From assembly GCF_002813755.1 (NCBI RefSeq), contig NZ_CP018062.1, forward strand, positions 62,001 through 126,000: DNA of 64,000 nt, written 5' to 3'. How positions within the stretch are numbered: position 1 is the first letter of the stretch; every line of letters starts with the position of its first letter. The notes beneath the pieces were generated by a model. The model did not search any database, had not been told where the DNA came from, and saw only the letters and a list, made by a program, of their open reading frames with translations. Position numbers and translations under genes: made by a program. Of this stretch, positions 18,820-27,071 are shown piece by piece. This DNA is from Enterococcus mundtii. Lineage in GTDB: Bacteria; Bacillota; Bacilli; Lactobacillales; Enterococcaceae.

Positions 18820-18867
18820 TAGATTTATGTATCTAATGAAGGATTAGGGCGTAAGTCGCACATGACT

Positions 18868-18904
18868 AAAGTAGCGTTACATAATGTGTAGCGCTGCTTT
18901 TTTG
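18868..18904 (+). terminator. Intrinsic terminator inside the WxL operon
   Basis: AAAGTAGCGTTACA pairs with TGTAGCGCTGCTTT (two G-U), then T-run. It separates the small WxL gene from the DUF916 gene and would lower downstream expression. Confidence 0.75.
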
Positions 18905-18930
18905 AATGAAACATCGAAGGAGTGTGTTTG

Positions 18931-19998
18931 ATGATAAAAAGTACGACATATCAAATAAAGAGGAGGTTTCAATGGGGGGGGCTATTACTTATTATGTTAT
19001 CGTTTTTGTACTCTCCAATTCTTGTTTCTGCAGAAGAAAATTTAAGTTTTTATGTCACACCAGAGTTTCCAGACAGTCAAGTAGAAGGAAGTGGCCGTTA
19101 CTTCGACCTTAACAGTGAACCTGGAAGTACAGAGGAATTGACACTGAAAATTCAAAATGCCAATGATCAAGCAAAGACGATTGAAATCACGGCTCATACG
19201 GCATTTACTAATGTCCAAGGAGTGGTGGAATATGGTAAAGATGCCGAAAAGGCAGACCCAACATTACCCTATTCTTTAGCAGACTTAATTGAACCCCCGA
19301 CGCCTATTGAATTGGCCGGAAACGAAACGAAGACTGTCAAAGTCACGCTAAATATGCCTAAAGAAGCATTTTCAGGATTTTTAGCGGGTGGCTTAAGAAT
19401 CGCAGAGGTGAGCGAAGAGCCACAGGAAACAGAAACAAGTGGAGAAGGTGTGGCGATTAAAAATGAATTTGCCTATGTCGTAGGAGTGGTGGCAAGTAAT
19501 GACCGCTCTGCCGTAAAGCCTGATTTAGATTTATTGGATGTCTTTGCCGATCAACTCAACTATCGCAATGTGATCAGTGCGAACTTACAGAACTTTACAC
19601 CTACCTTTGTCAATCACTTAGAAGTAGAAGCAACGGTGCAAAAAGAGGGGGAGAACGATATTCTCTATCGAGCCAAGCAAGAACAGATGCAAATGGCACC
19701 TAATTCTAATTTCAACTTTCCAATCTCTTTAGAAGGTGATCGCTTTCGAAGTGGCGAGTATCTGTTGAAAATGATGGCACGTTCAGGAGAAGAGGAATGG
19801 CAATGGGAACGGAAATTTACTATTGAAGCAGATGAAGCCCGAGCATTGAATCAGCAAGATGTCACGATTGATACGAGTATCAATTGGTGGCTCGTTGCCG
19901 CGGTCATCCTGATTCTTTTCTTGTTGTTGATTATTGTTTGGTTACTTATTAAGAAGCAAAGAGCTAAAAATAAGGAGGACCAGCGAGATGAAAATTAA
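18931..19998 (+). CDS. WxL-interacting protein (DUF916-DUF3324), membrane anchored
   Basis: A 355-residue protein. ATG 18931 is chosen because GAAGGAG ends 9 bases before it. Signal peptide to about residue 36 (ending LVSAEEN); DUF916 with VTPEFPDSQVEGSGRYFDL and NMPKEAFSGFLAGGLRI; DUF3324 with MAPNSNFNFPISL; one C-terminal membrane helix (WWLVAAVILILFLLLIIVWL) and a basic tail. Family members bridge WxL proteins and the membrane or wall. The last 11 bases overlap the next gene, so translation is probably coupled. Confidence 0.85.
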   Translation: MIKSTTYQIKRRFQWGGLLLIMLSFLYSPILVSAEENLSFYVTPEFPDSQVEGSGRYFDLNSEPGSTEELTLKIQNANDQAKTIEITAHTAFTNVQGVVEYGKDAEKADPTLPYSLADLIEPPTPIELAGNETKTVKVTLNMPKEAFSGFLAGGLRIAEVSEEPQETETSGEGVAIKNEFAYVVGVVASNDRSAVKPDLDLLDVFADQLNYRNVISANLQNFTPTFVNHLEVEATVQKEGENDILYRAKQEQMQMAPNSNFNFPISLEGDRFRSGEYLLKMMARSGEEEWQWERKFTIEADEARALNQQDVTIDTSINWWLVAAVILILFLLLIIVWLLIKKQRAKNKEDQRDEN

Positions 19999-22990
19999 AA
20001 AGGTCTTGGTCATGGCAAGTGTTAGTCTTCTTTGTTTTCCTTCGCTCTTTTTCCCAGTGATTTCAACGAGTATTCCTGTGTCTGCCATTGAGAATTCTGT
20101 GGAACTATCGAGAGAATCAGAATTGATAAATCCACTGACCAGTACAACAGAAACAAAGGCGCCTATTTTCTCATTCGAAGAAAATCAAGAGCCACCTATA
20201 GCAAATAAACAGTTTCAATTAGTCGTACGTTCCAGTCAAAATGTTTCCGAGTTTGTGTTGAATCTCCCAGAGGGAGTCAGTATCGTAGAAGACAAGCAAT
20301 CTGCTGATAGTAAGTTCAATAATATAGAAGGAAACCAGTGGCAAGTACGGACGAATTCTCCACAAATGACCTTTTCCATTCCACTAGTTGTAGAAAAAGC
20401 AGGAGCATATGAGATAGCTGTCGGAGAATCAAAAATAACGCTTAACATTCAAGCAGAGGAGAGCCAAGAAACAAGTGAACAAGGAGTCACTTCCTCGGAA
20501 GAAAAAGAAATAGCGAAGACCGAAGAATCAACAGTCGAAGAAGAAGCGAGTGTATCAAGTGATGAAAAATCATCACCCACAGATACTTCGCAAAATGATC
20601 CAGAACAAGTAACAGAAAGCGCTCGGTCAACAAAAGAAGCAAGTGTCCAAGATGTGGCGAATTGGGAAGAGTTCATCCGTGCATTTGTAGATCCGTCAAT
20701 AACAACGATTAATGTTATTTCTGATTTCCAAACACCAGATAATCCTCGACTCAATCTAACGGATATTACGACAGGTGGAACGAATAACCCTAATGGTGGA
20801 ACAGCATTTGTTTATCTTAATGTAGCTAATATCTCTAGAAATCTAACGGTCGAAGGAAATGGCCATCAAATTGATTTTCGCGCAATCACTTTATGTTTTA
20901 ACAATATTACGGCTAATTCTTCAACTCCTTGGAATATCGCGTTAAAAGATTTAGAGATATACCACGGAAACTATTATGGACCGTTGACTTTCAATGATTT
21001 GAACGTTACGAATCAAACTGCTAGTCAGATCACTTACCATAATATTACGAACTACGGAAATCAACTGATTCATTCACCTTACAGTAGTATTAAAATCTCA
21101 GGTAAATCAAGTAGTAAACAAGTATCAGAGTATACTTCCTCTTTTGGTACGTGGCGCATCAATGCACTAGATCAAACGAATATCTATGCTTCAAATTTAA
21201 CGATAGTTGAAGATGCTGAGGTTGAATTAGAAACAATTAGCGCAGGTAATTTAGATTTAGGAGGAGTAGTACACCCCAATAACAACTTTAGAATGGAAAA
21301 AAATTCATCTTTAAATGCTGTATCAAAAGGAAATGCTGGCGAAGCTGATGGAACAAGTTTACTCGTTCGAAGAGGCAGTGTTGAAATAGATGAGGGTGCA
21401 AAGCTGAACTTAGTACCACAAAATCTAAGATCAGCAATTTCTTTACGTACTGCGAACTCATCGCTCAGAATAAAAGAAAAAGGTGTTCTTACCATCGATT
21501 CTAAAGGAACAAAGGCGAATGCCAATGGGGCTCTATATAATATTATTTGGATGGCGGCAGGAAGCAATCTACTAGTAGAAAGTGGGAGTATATTGAATAT
21601 TGTTGCCACTGAAATGGCTGCCTCACCATCAAATATTGTACATGTTAATGGGAATGCGACGGTATCCATCGGCAAAGATGCTACCTTGAATATAAAAAGT
21701 GACAGTACTTCAAACGCTCAAAATTTGATGTACTTCGCTTCTGCGGGTTCAACCTTTGAATTTTCTGATGCTCAAGAAGTCAATCTAGAACGAACTGGAA
21801 CGATCGCCGGAACGTCGACCGCCAACGGATTGATTAATATCGCAGGAAGCACCGGGTTATTAGATATCGATGTCCAATCACTGAAACAATGGGCAAGAGG
21901 GAATTTTGAAGCGACACCCGATCATTCATGGACTCCGATCTTTAATTTGAATCTACGCTATACAGGAGTAGTTCCTCGTATTGAGACTGTTTCTTCGATT
22001 TCACAAGAAACGGCAGATAGTTTTAAGCAATATTTCACTACGCAAAATGTCCAACGGATTTTATTTGAAAAAATTCCAGATGTCGAAGTCACAATTGATC
22101 CGTTAACAGAAGATCCGAATGAATTGAATTCTCATACGATTACTGGAAAGGCGAATCCTAATAGTGTGATCCGCTTCTCAGGCGATCCAGCGATTCCTTC
22201 AGGCTCTATTACTTCACCTGATATTTCTGAAAGTGAAAAGTATCATACAACGGCAGATGAGAATGGAGATTATCGCTATGAATTACCGGAAGATCGACGG
22301 TTTACTGCTGGGAATACCGTGACAGCCTATGCTTTTTTAAATGGAAAAAATGATACTGCTAGTACAATTGTAGAGGAAAAAATTGTGGTGGCACCAGTGG
22401 ACCCATTAGATCCTGAAACGGAAATTGCCCCAGAGAATAAGCCTGAAATACCAGAAGATCAAGGACGTTTGAGTCTAGATTTTGTGTCTCAATTTAACTT
22501 TGATACGCAAAAAATATCTGTTAGTGATCAAACGTATTATGCACAACCGCAACGATTATTAAATGAAGATGGAACAGTGAATGAAAGCGAGGAAAGACCA
22601 AACTTTGTGCAGATCAGTGATCGTCGTGCCGGCAATGAACGCAGTGGTTGGCAGTTATCAGTTACTCAAAATGAACAATTCCGTAATGAAAGCGGACATG
22701 AATTAATTGGCTCTGAAATACAGTTATTCAATCAAGAATTAGTGACTGCACAAGGTGGAATGGCGCCTACGTTACAAGAAGAAACTACTCAAAGAATCAT
22801 ACCAAATACAAAAAAAATCTTGTTACAAGCAGATGAAGAATCTGGGACGGGAACATGGATCTATCGTTTAGGGAATCAACAAACGGCAAATAAAAGTGTC
22901 GGTCTCTATGTACCGAGAGGAACGAATCCAGAAGCAACTAGTTATTCGACAACGCTGACATGGGAATTAAGTGCAGTTCCTGGTAATTAA
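19988..22990 (+). CDS. Large WxL-domain surface protein with beta-helix-like body
   Basis: A 1000-residue protein; ATG 19988 follows AAGGAGG. Signal peptide to about residue 36. A Ser/Thr/Glu-rich linker spans about 155-220. A long repetitive Asn/Ser-rich region of about 220-635 looks like a right-handed beta-helix (runs of VEGNGHQIDF, LNIKSDSTS). An Ig-like module lies at about 697-800 (ITGKANPNSVIRFSG ... TVTAYAF). The WxL domain runs from about 826 to the end (SGWQLSVTQ, TLTWELSAVPGN). Probably an adhesin. Bases 21836-22109 are duplicated at the left edge of the window. Confidence 0.85.
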   Translation: MKIKKVLVMASVSLLCFPSLFFPVISTSIPVSAIENSVELSRESELINPLTSTTETKAPIFSFEENQEPPIANKQFQLVVRSSQNVSEFVLNLPEGVSIVEDKQSADSKFNNIEGNQWQVRTNSPQMTFSIPLVVEKAGAYEIAVGESKITLNIQAEESQETSEQGVTSSEEKEIAKTEESTVEEEASVSSDEKSSPTDTSQNDPEQVTESARSTKEASVQDVANWEEFIRAFVDPSITTINVISDFQTPDNPRLNLTDITTGGTNNPNGGTAFVYLNVANISRNLTVEGNGHQIDFRAITLCFNNITANSSTPWNIALKDLEIYHGNYYGPLTFNDLNVTNQTASQITYHNITNYGNQLIHSPYSSIKISGKSSSKQVSEYTSSFGTWRINALDQTNIYASNLTIVEDAEVELETISAGNLDLGGVVHPNNNFRMEKNSSLNAVSKGNAGEADGTSLLVRRGSVEIDEGAKLNLVPQNLRSAISLRTANSSLRIKEKGVLTIDSKGTKANANGALYNIIWMAAGSNLLVESGSILNIVATEMAASPSNIVHVNGNATVSIGKDATLNIKSDSTSNAQNLMYFASAGSTFEFSDAQEVNLERTGTIAGTSTANGLINIAGSTGLLDIDVQSLKQWARGNFEATPDHSWTPIFNLNLRYTGVVPRIETVSSISQETADSFKQYFTTQNVQRILFEKIPDVEVTIDPLTEDPNELNSHTITGKANPNSVIRFSGDPAIPSGSITSPDISESEKYHTTADENGDYRYELPEDRRFTAGNTVTAYAFLNGKNDTASTIVEEKIVVAPVDPLDPETEIAPENKPEIPEDQGRLSLDFVSQFNFDTQKISVSDQTYYAQPQRLLNEDGTVNESEERPNFVQISDRRAGNERSGWQLSVTQNEQFRNESGHELIGSEIQLFNQELVTAQGGMAPTLQEETTQRIIPNTKKILLQADEESGTGTWIYRLGNQQTANKSVGLYVPRGTNPEATSYSTTLTWELSAVPGN

Positions 22991-23019
22991 AGGAAAGAGA
23001 ATCGTTCTCTTTCCTTTCT
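22989..23019 (+). terminator. Terminator of the WxL operon
   Basis: AAAGGAAAGAGAA-TCG-TTCTCTTTCCTTT hairpin right after the stop codon, followed by CTTTG. Confidence 0.8.
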
Positions 23020-23375
23020 TTGTATAGGAGTAAATTCAGGGAAACTCGTTTTAGTTTTTTTAGAAGGATCAAGTTTGAACTTACATAAATTATTAATATA
23101 TATAATTTTTACTTAGTAGGATAATTCATATTTAATGAATGAAATTTTGAGTAAGATACGATTATGCTCTAAAAAGAACACTTTATGAAAAAAATAGTTT
23201 ATCCTTTTATATTCATATTATAATTTTCTTAAAGGAAGGAAATAAAGAAAATAGTGTAAATAGGTTAAAAGAAAAACATATCATTTAAACTGCTGGAATT
23301 TCTACTCGATAAAGATAAGATGATGTAAAAAAGTTGATAGAAAGTGATTAAATAATAGAAAGGAATTTCTCAAAC
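23020..23375. other. Intergenic, nothing recognised
   Basis: About 355 AT-rich bases with stops in all frames; no repeat or convincing promoter seen except a GAAAGGAA ribosome site before tspO. Confidence 0.4.
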
Positions 23376-23846
23376 ATGAATTATTTAAAAGATTATCGTT
23401 TATGGTTATGTCTTGTAGGAATCGTTGGGTTAGGATTTTTATCAAGTATTTTTAGTGGCAACCCAGGAGACTATTACTATTCTTTACAATTACCACCATT
23501 TGCACCGCCTAGCTGGATATTCGGACCGATGTGGACCCTCCTATATATTATGATGGGGGGCGCGTTGTATTTAATAATAAATCTGCCTTCTACAAAAATG
23601 AAAGGCAAATTATTAATCTTATTTACGATTCAGTTTGTTTGTAATTTTTTATGGACGATACTATTCTTTAATTTAAAGAATAGTTTTATTGCAGCTATTG
23701 ATATCAGTTTACTTTTAATTTTCTTAACGATTTTACTCTATCAATTGTGGGTGAATAGGCGTAACGCCGTGCTATTGATGATTCCCTACTATCTATGGGT
23801 AATATTTGCTACTATATTAAATTATTCAATTTATTTTTTGAATTAA
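23376..23846 (+). CDS. TspO/MBR-family membrane protein
   Basis: A 156-residue, five-helix membrane protein. The family core PPFAPPSWIFGPMWTLLY is complete, followed by GGALYLI and FCNFLWTILFF-like text, the conserved W-x-x-L-F segment of TspO. It binds porphyrin or sterol-like ligands; in bacteria the role is often stress or tetrapyrrole handling. Stands alone, convergent with the two-component system. Confidence 0.85.
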   Translation: MNYLKDYRLWLCLVGIVGLGFLSSIFSGNPGDYYYSLQLPPFAPPSWIFGPMWTLLYIMMGGALYLIINLPSTKMKGKLLILFTIQFVCNFLWTILFFNLKNSFIAAIDISLLLIFLTILLYQLWVNRRNAVLLMIPYYLWVIFATILNYSIYFLN

Positions 23847-23935
23847 TTCGCAATAATTCACGTGGAATATACCAACATTAGTCTCTAAATAATAAAATTT
23901 TTTGTTGAGTAGAGTATCTTTTGTTGAAATTACTA

Positions 23936-23976
23936 ATACCACACAGACTGAATGATAACTTCAGTTTGTGTGGTAT
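23936..23976. terminator. Bidirectional terminator
   Basis: A 17-bp inverted repeat (ATACCACACAGACTGAA and its complement, one wobble) between convergent tspO and the response-regulator gene. Confidence 0.8.
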
Positions 23977-24006
23977 TTTATATAAATAGCCACTTAAATT
24001 TAATTT

Positions 24007-24735
24007 TCAAGTAATTAGTTTTTTCAGACCACGAATGGATACTGGAATAATGTCCCCATTTTCTAAAGTGACTTCCCGTATCTTTTTATTAATCATTTGA
24101 ATATTCTGGGTATTTACTACAAATGATTTATGGCAACGAATAAAGTGATGGTTTCTATCTTCAATCTCTTTTATGTTGCCATAGAACTGTAATTGACTAT
24201 AAGGGAGATGTACCTCTAATTTATGAGGTACACCAGGAGAAGTAGAAAAGTATTGGATATCTTTAACAGGTAAAAATTTGATTTCATCGTTGAATTCGAT
24301 TTTAAACATCTCTTTTTCTAAAGGAGCTATTTGAAGATCTTTAAATAGCTTGCTTAAAATACGTTCGATATTATCTTTTAAATGTAAAATATCTTCCTTG
24401 ATAATATAATCAGTAGGTTCAATATTATTTTTTAAAATAATCAACGAAAGATCAGTATAGGAAGTGACATAAATTATTTTACCAGATGGATCAAGATCAC
24501 GAATTTTTTTACCGAGTTCAATCCCATTCAATTCACTGTCTTTTAATTCGATATCTAAAAAATAAATACCGAAAGGAGATGTATTTATTTGAACACTTGT
24601 GAGTAAATCTTGGGAATTTGAAGTGACGAAATGGATATAGCAGCCTAAGTTTTCGATCATGATTCGATTCTTTATGACAGTAGTTATCAACTCCAGTTGT
24701 TTCGGATCATCTTCACATATATATATTGGAATCAT
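24007..24735 (-). CDS. LytTR-family response regulator (AgrA/ComE type)
   Basis: A 242-residue regulator. ATG at 24735 is chosen: AAAAGGAGCTTTTTA precedes it and MIPIYICEDDPKQL is the usual receiver start. The phospho-acceptor Asp is in YFLDIEL. The LytTR DNA-binding domain covers about the last 105 residues (FIRCHKSFVVNTQNIQMI). Its start lies 14 bases downstream of the stop of the sensor-kinase gene, so they form one operon. Partner of the AgrC-like kinase; target genes unknown. Confidence 0.85.
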   Translation of the reverse strand: MIPIYICEDDPKQLELITTVIKNRIMIENLGCYIHFVTSNSQDLLTSVQINTSPFGIYFLDIELKDSELNGIELGKKIRDLDPSGKIIYVTSYTDLSLIILKNNIEPTDYIIKEDILHLKDNIERILSKLFKDLQIAPLEKEMFKIEFNDEIKFLPVKDIQYFSTSPGVPHKLEVHLPYSQLQFYGNIKEIEDRNHHFIRCHKSFVVNTQNIQMINKKIREVTLENGDIIPVSIRGLKKLIT

Positions 24736-24748
24736 TAAAAAGCTCCTT

Positions 24749-26029
24749 TTAATGTGTTTGTATATAAATTGTTTGAGAAAAACGCTGATTTTCAATTGAA
24801 GTTTCAATCAATAGATAAGGGTTCGTTTTTGCCAACTCATCCAGGATATGCAGACCTAGGCCTTCATTTTTAGGATTGCTCTTCGTAGAAAAACCCTTTT
24901 GTTTTAATTGGTTAAGTGGCAGTGTATTGATAGTTGTATTAACTATTCGAATAACTAACGAATTCTTTTTCTTTAAAATTAACAATTCGATTTTTTTCTT
25001 TTTTGTCACAGCAGCTCCTTCTGTTGCGTTATCTAAGACAATACCAAGTATACGAACTAAATTGACCGCATGCTTGGAATCAATTTTGACTTCTTCAGGT
25101 ATGGTTATCTGTAGAGAGATACCTTTCTCTATTGCCATCATTAATTTTAATGACAATACACTTCTTATTTCCGGTACATTTATTTTATCCAATAAACTAA
25201 GATTTGCTGGGGAAAGATTCATTATCTCACGTGTAGGCAATATATTTTGATCGTAATATTTTTTTAGCCCTTCCAGATCCCCTTCAATAATATAACTATT
25301 CATCGAAAATAATAGATTCTGATAGTCATGTTTGAATTCCCTAAGTTCTTGATAATTTTTCTCAATATCTCTTATATAATCTTGTTGTAGCTGGATACGT
25401 TGCTCCAATAGTTGTTCTTCCATTTTTGCATTTGAAATTTTCCAATAATAAATAAAAATAATTAAACCAATACATAAATATAGAATAAAAAAAGTAGTAT
25501 TTAACGCAAGTACTTCCGGATTTCCTCCCGAAAAACGAGTATATAAGATAATAATATAATAAGTTGAAAGAATAAATACACCGATTGTACCGATTATTTG
25601 GTAATCAATTGCATAAGACCAATTATCAAGGGCTTTTCTAAAACTATAAGCAAGGATAAAAGACAAAAGAGCTGAAAGTGCAATATGAAAGTACTGCGAG
25701 GCGTCTCCGGGTTCGATCACGGAAGAACCAAGTACTATAAAGTCTCCTATACTTGCTAGATGATCTCCTAGCAGAGAAGATAATAATCCCAAAGTTAAAG
25801 CATAAACTAATTGTCGATGTGATGAAGATAAAAAATGGAATATCATAGCTAACATAAAAATTGCTATTAGTGTAGAAAAAATACCAAATATTGGGTACAA
25901 GAAACTTAATAGGATAGCATTTAAACAAGTAACAATTAGAAAAAGAGATTTATGTATTATTTGATGATCGATGAGTAATATACAAATTGTATATATGAAA
26001 TATTGTAGGGCTATAGGCCATAAAAACAT
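24749..26029 (-). CDS. AgrC-type GHKL sensor histidine kinase
   Basis: About 426 residues. ATG 26029 is preferred because AGGAG lies 9 bases upstream, while the in-frame ATG at 26038 directly touches that site. Six or seven hydrophobic helices form the N-terminal sensor. The H-box is REFKHDYQNLLFSM (about residue 233). The GHKL ATPase has the N-box LGIVLDNATEGA and the G-box EGLGLHILDEL. Such kinases usually sense an AgrD-type peptide, but no AgrB/AgrD gene lies nearby. Confidence 0.85.
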   Translation of the reverse strand: MFLWPIALQYFIYTICILLIDHQIIHKSLFLIVTCLNAILLSFLYPIFGIFSTLIAIFMLAMIFHFLSSSHRQLVYALTLGLLSSLLGDHLASIGDFIVLGSSVIEPGDASQYFHIALSALLSFILAYSFRKALDNWSYAIDYQIIGTIGVFILSTYYIIILYTRFSGGNPEVLALNTTFFILYLCIGLIIFIYYWKISNAKMEEQLLEQRIQLQQDYIRDIEKNYQELREFKHDYQNLLFSMNSYIIEGDLEGLKKYYDQNILPTREIMNLSPANLSLLDKINVPEIRSVLSLKLMMAIEKGISLQITIPEEVKIDSKHAVNLVRILGIVLDNATEGAAVTKKKKIELLILKKKNSLVIRIVNTTINTLPLNQLKQKGFSTKSNPKNEGLGLHILDELAKTNPYLLIETSIENQRFSQTIYIQTH

Positions 26030-26326
26030 AGAATACATCTCCTAATGTGTTTTCTAAAATTATAGCATAAAGCTTATAATATAGTTTTTTAGTAATTAAT
26101 TTAACCTTTTTAATTGTATAGAAAATTACCGTTTTCTATACAATTGGATGTTTTATAAGTTATATTGAGTTTAATAAGAAGTTTTTCTTTTACTCATGGT
26201 ATGTTTTATTGTGATGGTTTATCAATATATATATAGAAATGTACTAAAATGAGATTTTCAGTTATGGTATAATATTTATGCTGTCTGCTACCCCGGCCTA
26301 TTCTGGCAAGGGGAGGAGGTTGTATT

Positions 26327-26443
26327 ATGAATTACCTTTTCGATATGTTTTTTGCAATCGTAACAGAAGTAACCGCGCATTACATCTGTAAATGGCTTGA
26401 TTGCAAAATTATTGCCAAAAAAGACAGTAAGCCTACCCGTTAA
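26327..26443 (+). CDS. Fst-like type I toxin peptide (par-like locus)
   Basis: A 38-residue peptide, MNYLFDMFFAIVTEVTAH then YICKWLDCK and a charged tail: one membrane segment, a WLD motif and a polar C-terminus, as in the Fst family. The leader at 26281-26320 is G/C-rich with a strong GGGGAGGAGG site. An extended -10 (TATGGTATAAT, ending 26273) lies upstream. The 16-base repeat at its start codon recurs at 26502-26517, and a shared terminator lies between. This matches the pAD1 par design (RNA I toxin, RNA II antisense). The call rests on locus layout more than on sequence identity. Confidence 0.65.
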   Translation: MNYLFDMFFAIVTEVTAHYICKWLDCKIIAKKDSKPTR

Positions 26444-26462
26444 TCTGAATAGAACGTAAAAG

Positions 26463-26493
26463 AAAACCACTAGCCCGCCAGCTAGTGGTTTTT
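26463..26493. terminator. Bidirectional terminator shared by toxin and antitoxin RNA
   Basis: AAAACCACTAGC-CCGCCA-GCTAGTGGTTTTT hairpin with A and T runs on its two sides. Confidence 0.85.
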
Positions 26494-26520
26494 GGTGTAT
26501 CATGAATTACCTTTTCGTTA
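26463..26520 (-). ncRNA. RNA II-like antisense antitoxin RNA
   Basis: On the minus strand an extended -10, TATGGTATAAT (TATAAT at 26526-26531), has TTGTTT 16 bases upstream. A transcript from about 26520 would cross the direct repeat (26502-26517), complementary to the copy at the toxin start (26327-26342), and end at the shared hairpin. This is the known arrangement of par-type antitoxin RNA; expression is inferred. Confidence 0.6.
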
Positions 26521-26731
26521 AAACAATTATACCATATCTACTAAAAAAAACAATTAATAGATAATAGACGAATTATCATTACCACTTTGATGAAAAAAGT
26601 GAATAATCATTTATCACCAAGCTCTTGAAAGGCAGGATCGTACTCTGTTGATGCTTGAGATATTAATACATCCATCTTCAATTAAGATTTGTTTTTTGCA
26701 TTGCTGCTTGAATTTTTTCTTATCTAAAAAT

Positions 26732-26845
26732 CTAAAAAAATGTATCTCCAGGATGTAACCCATTTTCTTTAAGAAACTCCTTTGAAATTGTTAATACTAC
26801 TACTGAATTCCCCACTTTTTTGAATTTTCTTTCTTCAATTGCTAT
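26732..26845 (-). pseudogene. AbrB/MazE-type antitoxin remnant
   Basis: On the minus strand a GGAGGAGAG site is followed by ATA (26845-26843) where ATG is expected, then AIEERKFKKVGNSVVVLTIS and KEFLKENGLHPGDTFF and a stop. This is the swapped-hairpin DNA-binding fold of AbrB-type antitoxins. The start codon is mutated, the frame is cut after the DNA-binding part, and no toxin gene follows. Inactive remnant. Confidence 0.6.
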
Positions 26846-26912
26846 AGTCTTCTCTCTCCTCCTTTTTTTATTTGTATATACGCTTGTTGATATTAAATCA
26901 ACCGTACTCTCT

Positions 26913-26960
26913 TATCACTAACTATATAGAAAGATGAGTCTTTCTATATAGTTAGTGATA
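26913..26960. repeat. Perfect 22-bp-arm palindrome upstream of the Xer-type gene
   Basis: Arms 26913-26934 and 26939-26960 are exact reverse complements around TGAG. There is no T-run on either side, so a simple terminator is unlikely. It lies 35 bases upstream of the recombinase promoter and may be a protein-binding or recombination site. Confidence 0.6.
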
Positions 26961-26994
26961 CAAAATTTATTTTTCGTAAAAGGCACTCTATTTG

Positions 26995-27035
26995 TTGACA
27001 TACCCCGCTATAATTGGTATAGTCCAATTATAGCG
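26995..27035 (+). promoter_or_regulatory. Promoter of the recombinase gene overlapped by a 12-6-12 palindrome
   Basis: TTGACA (26995-27000), 17-base spacer, TATAGT (27018-27023). The spacer and -10 are inside a perfect inverted repeat, CGCTATAATTGG-TATAGT-CCAATTATAGCG without the hyphens (27006-27035). The 6-base centre equals the -10. The geometry resembles both an autorepressor operator and a dif/Xer core (11-6-11). Confidence 0.7.
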
Positions 27036-27071
27036 ATTCCCTCCCCTACTTGTAAAGAAAGGTTGATTTTA

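Noticed and set aside
19934..19987. Upstream start for the large WxL protein
   Set aside because: AAGGAGG lies just before ATG 19988, which also begins a proper signal peptide.
26955..27071. Longer N-terminus for the Xer-type recombinase
   Set aside because: It would begin upstream of the promoter -35 and cross the palindrome.
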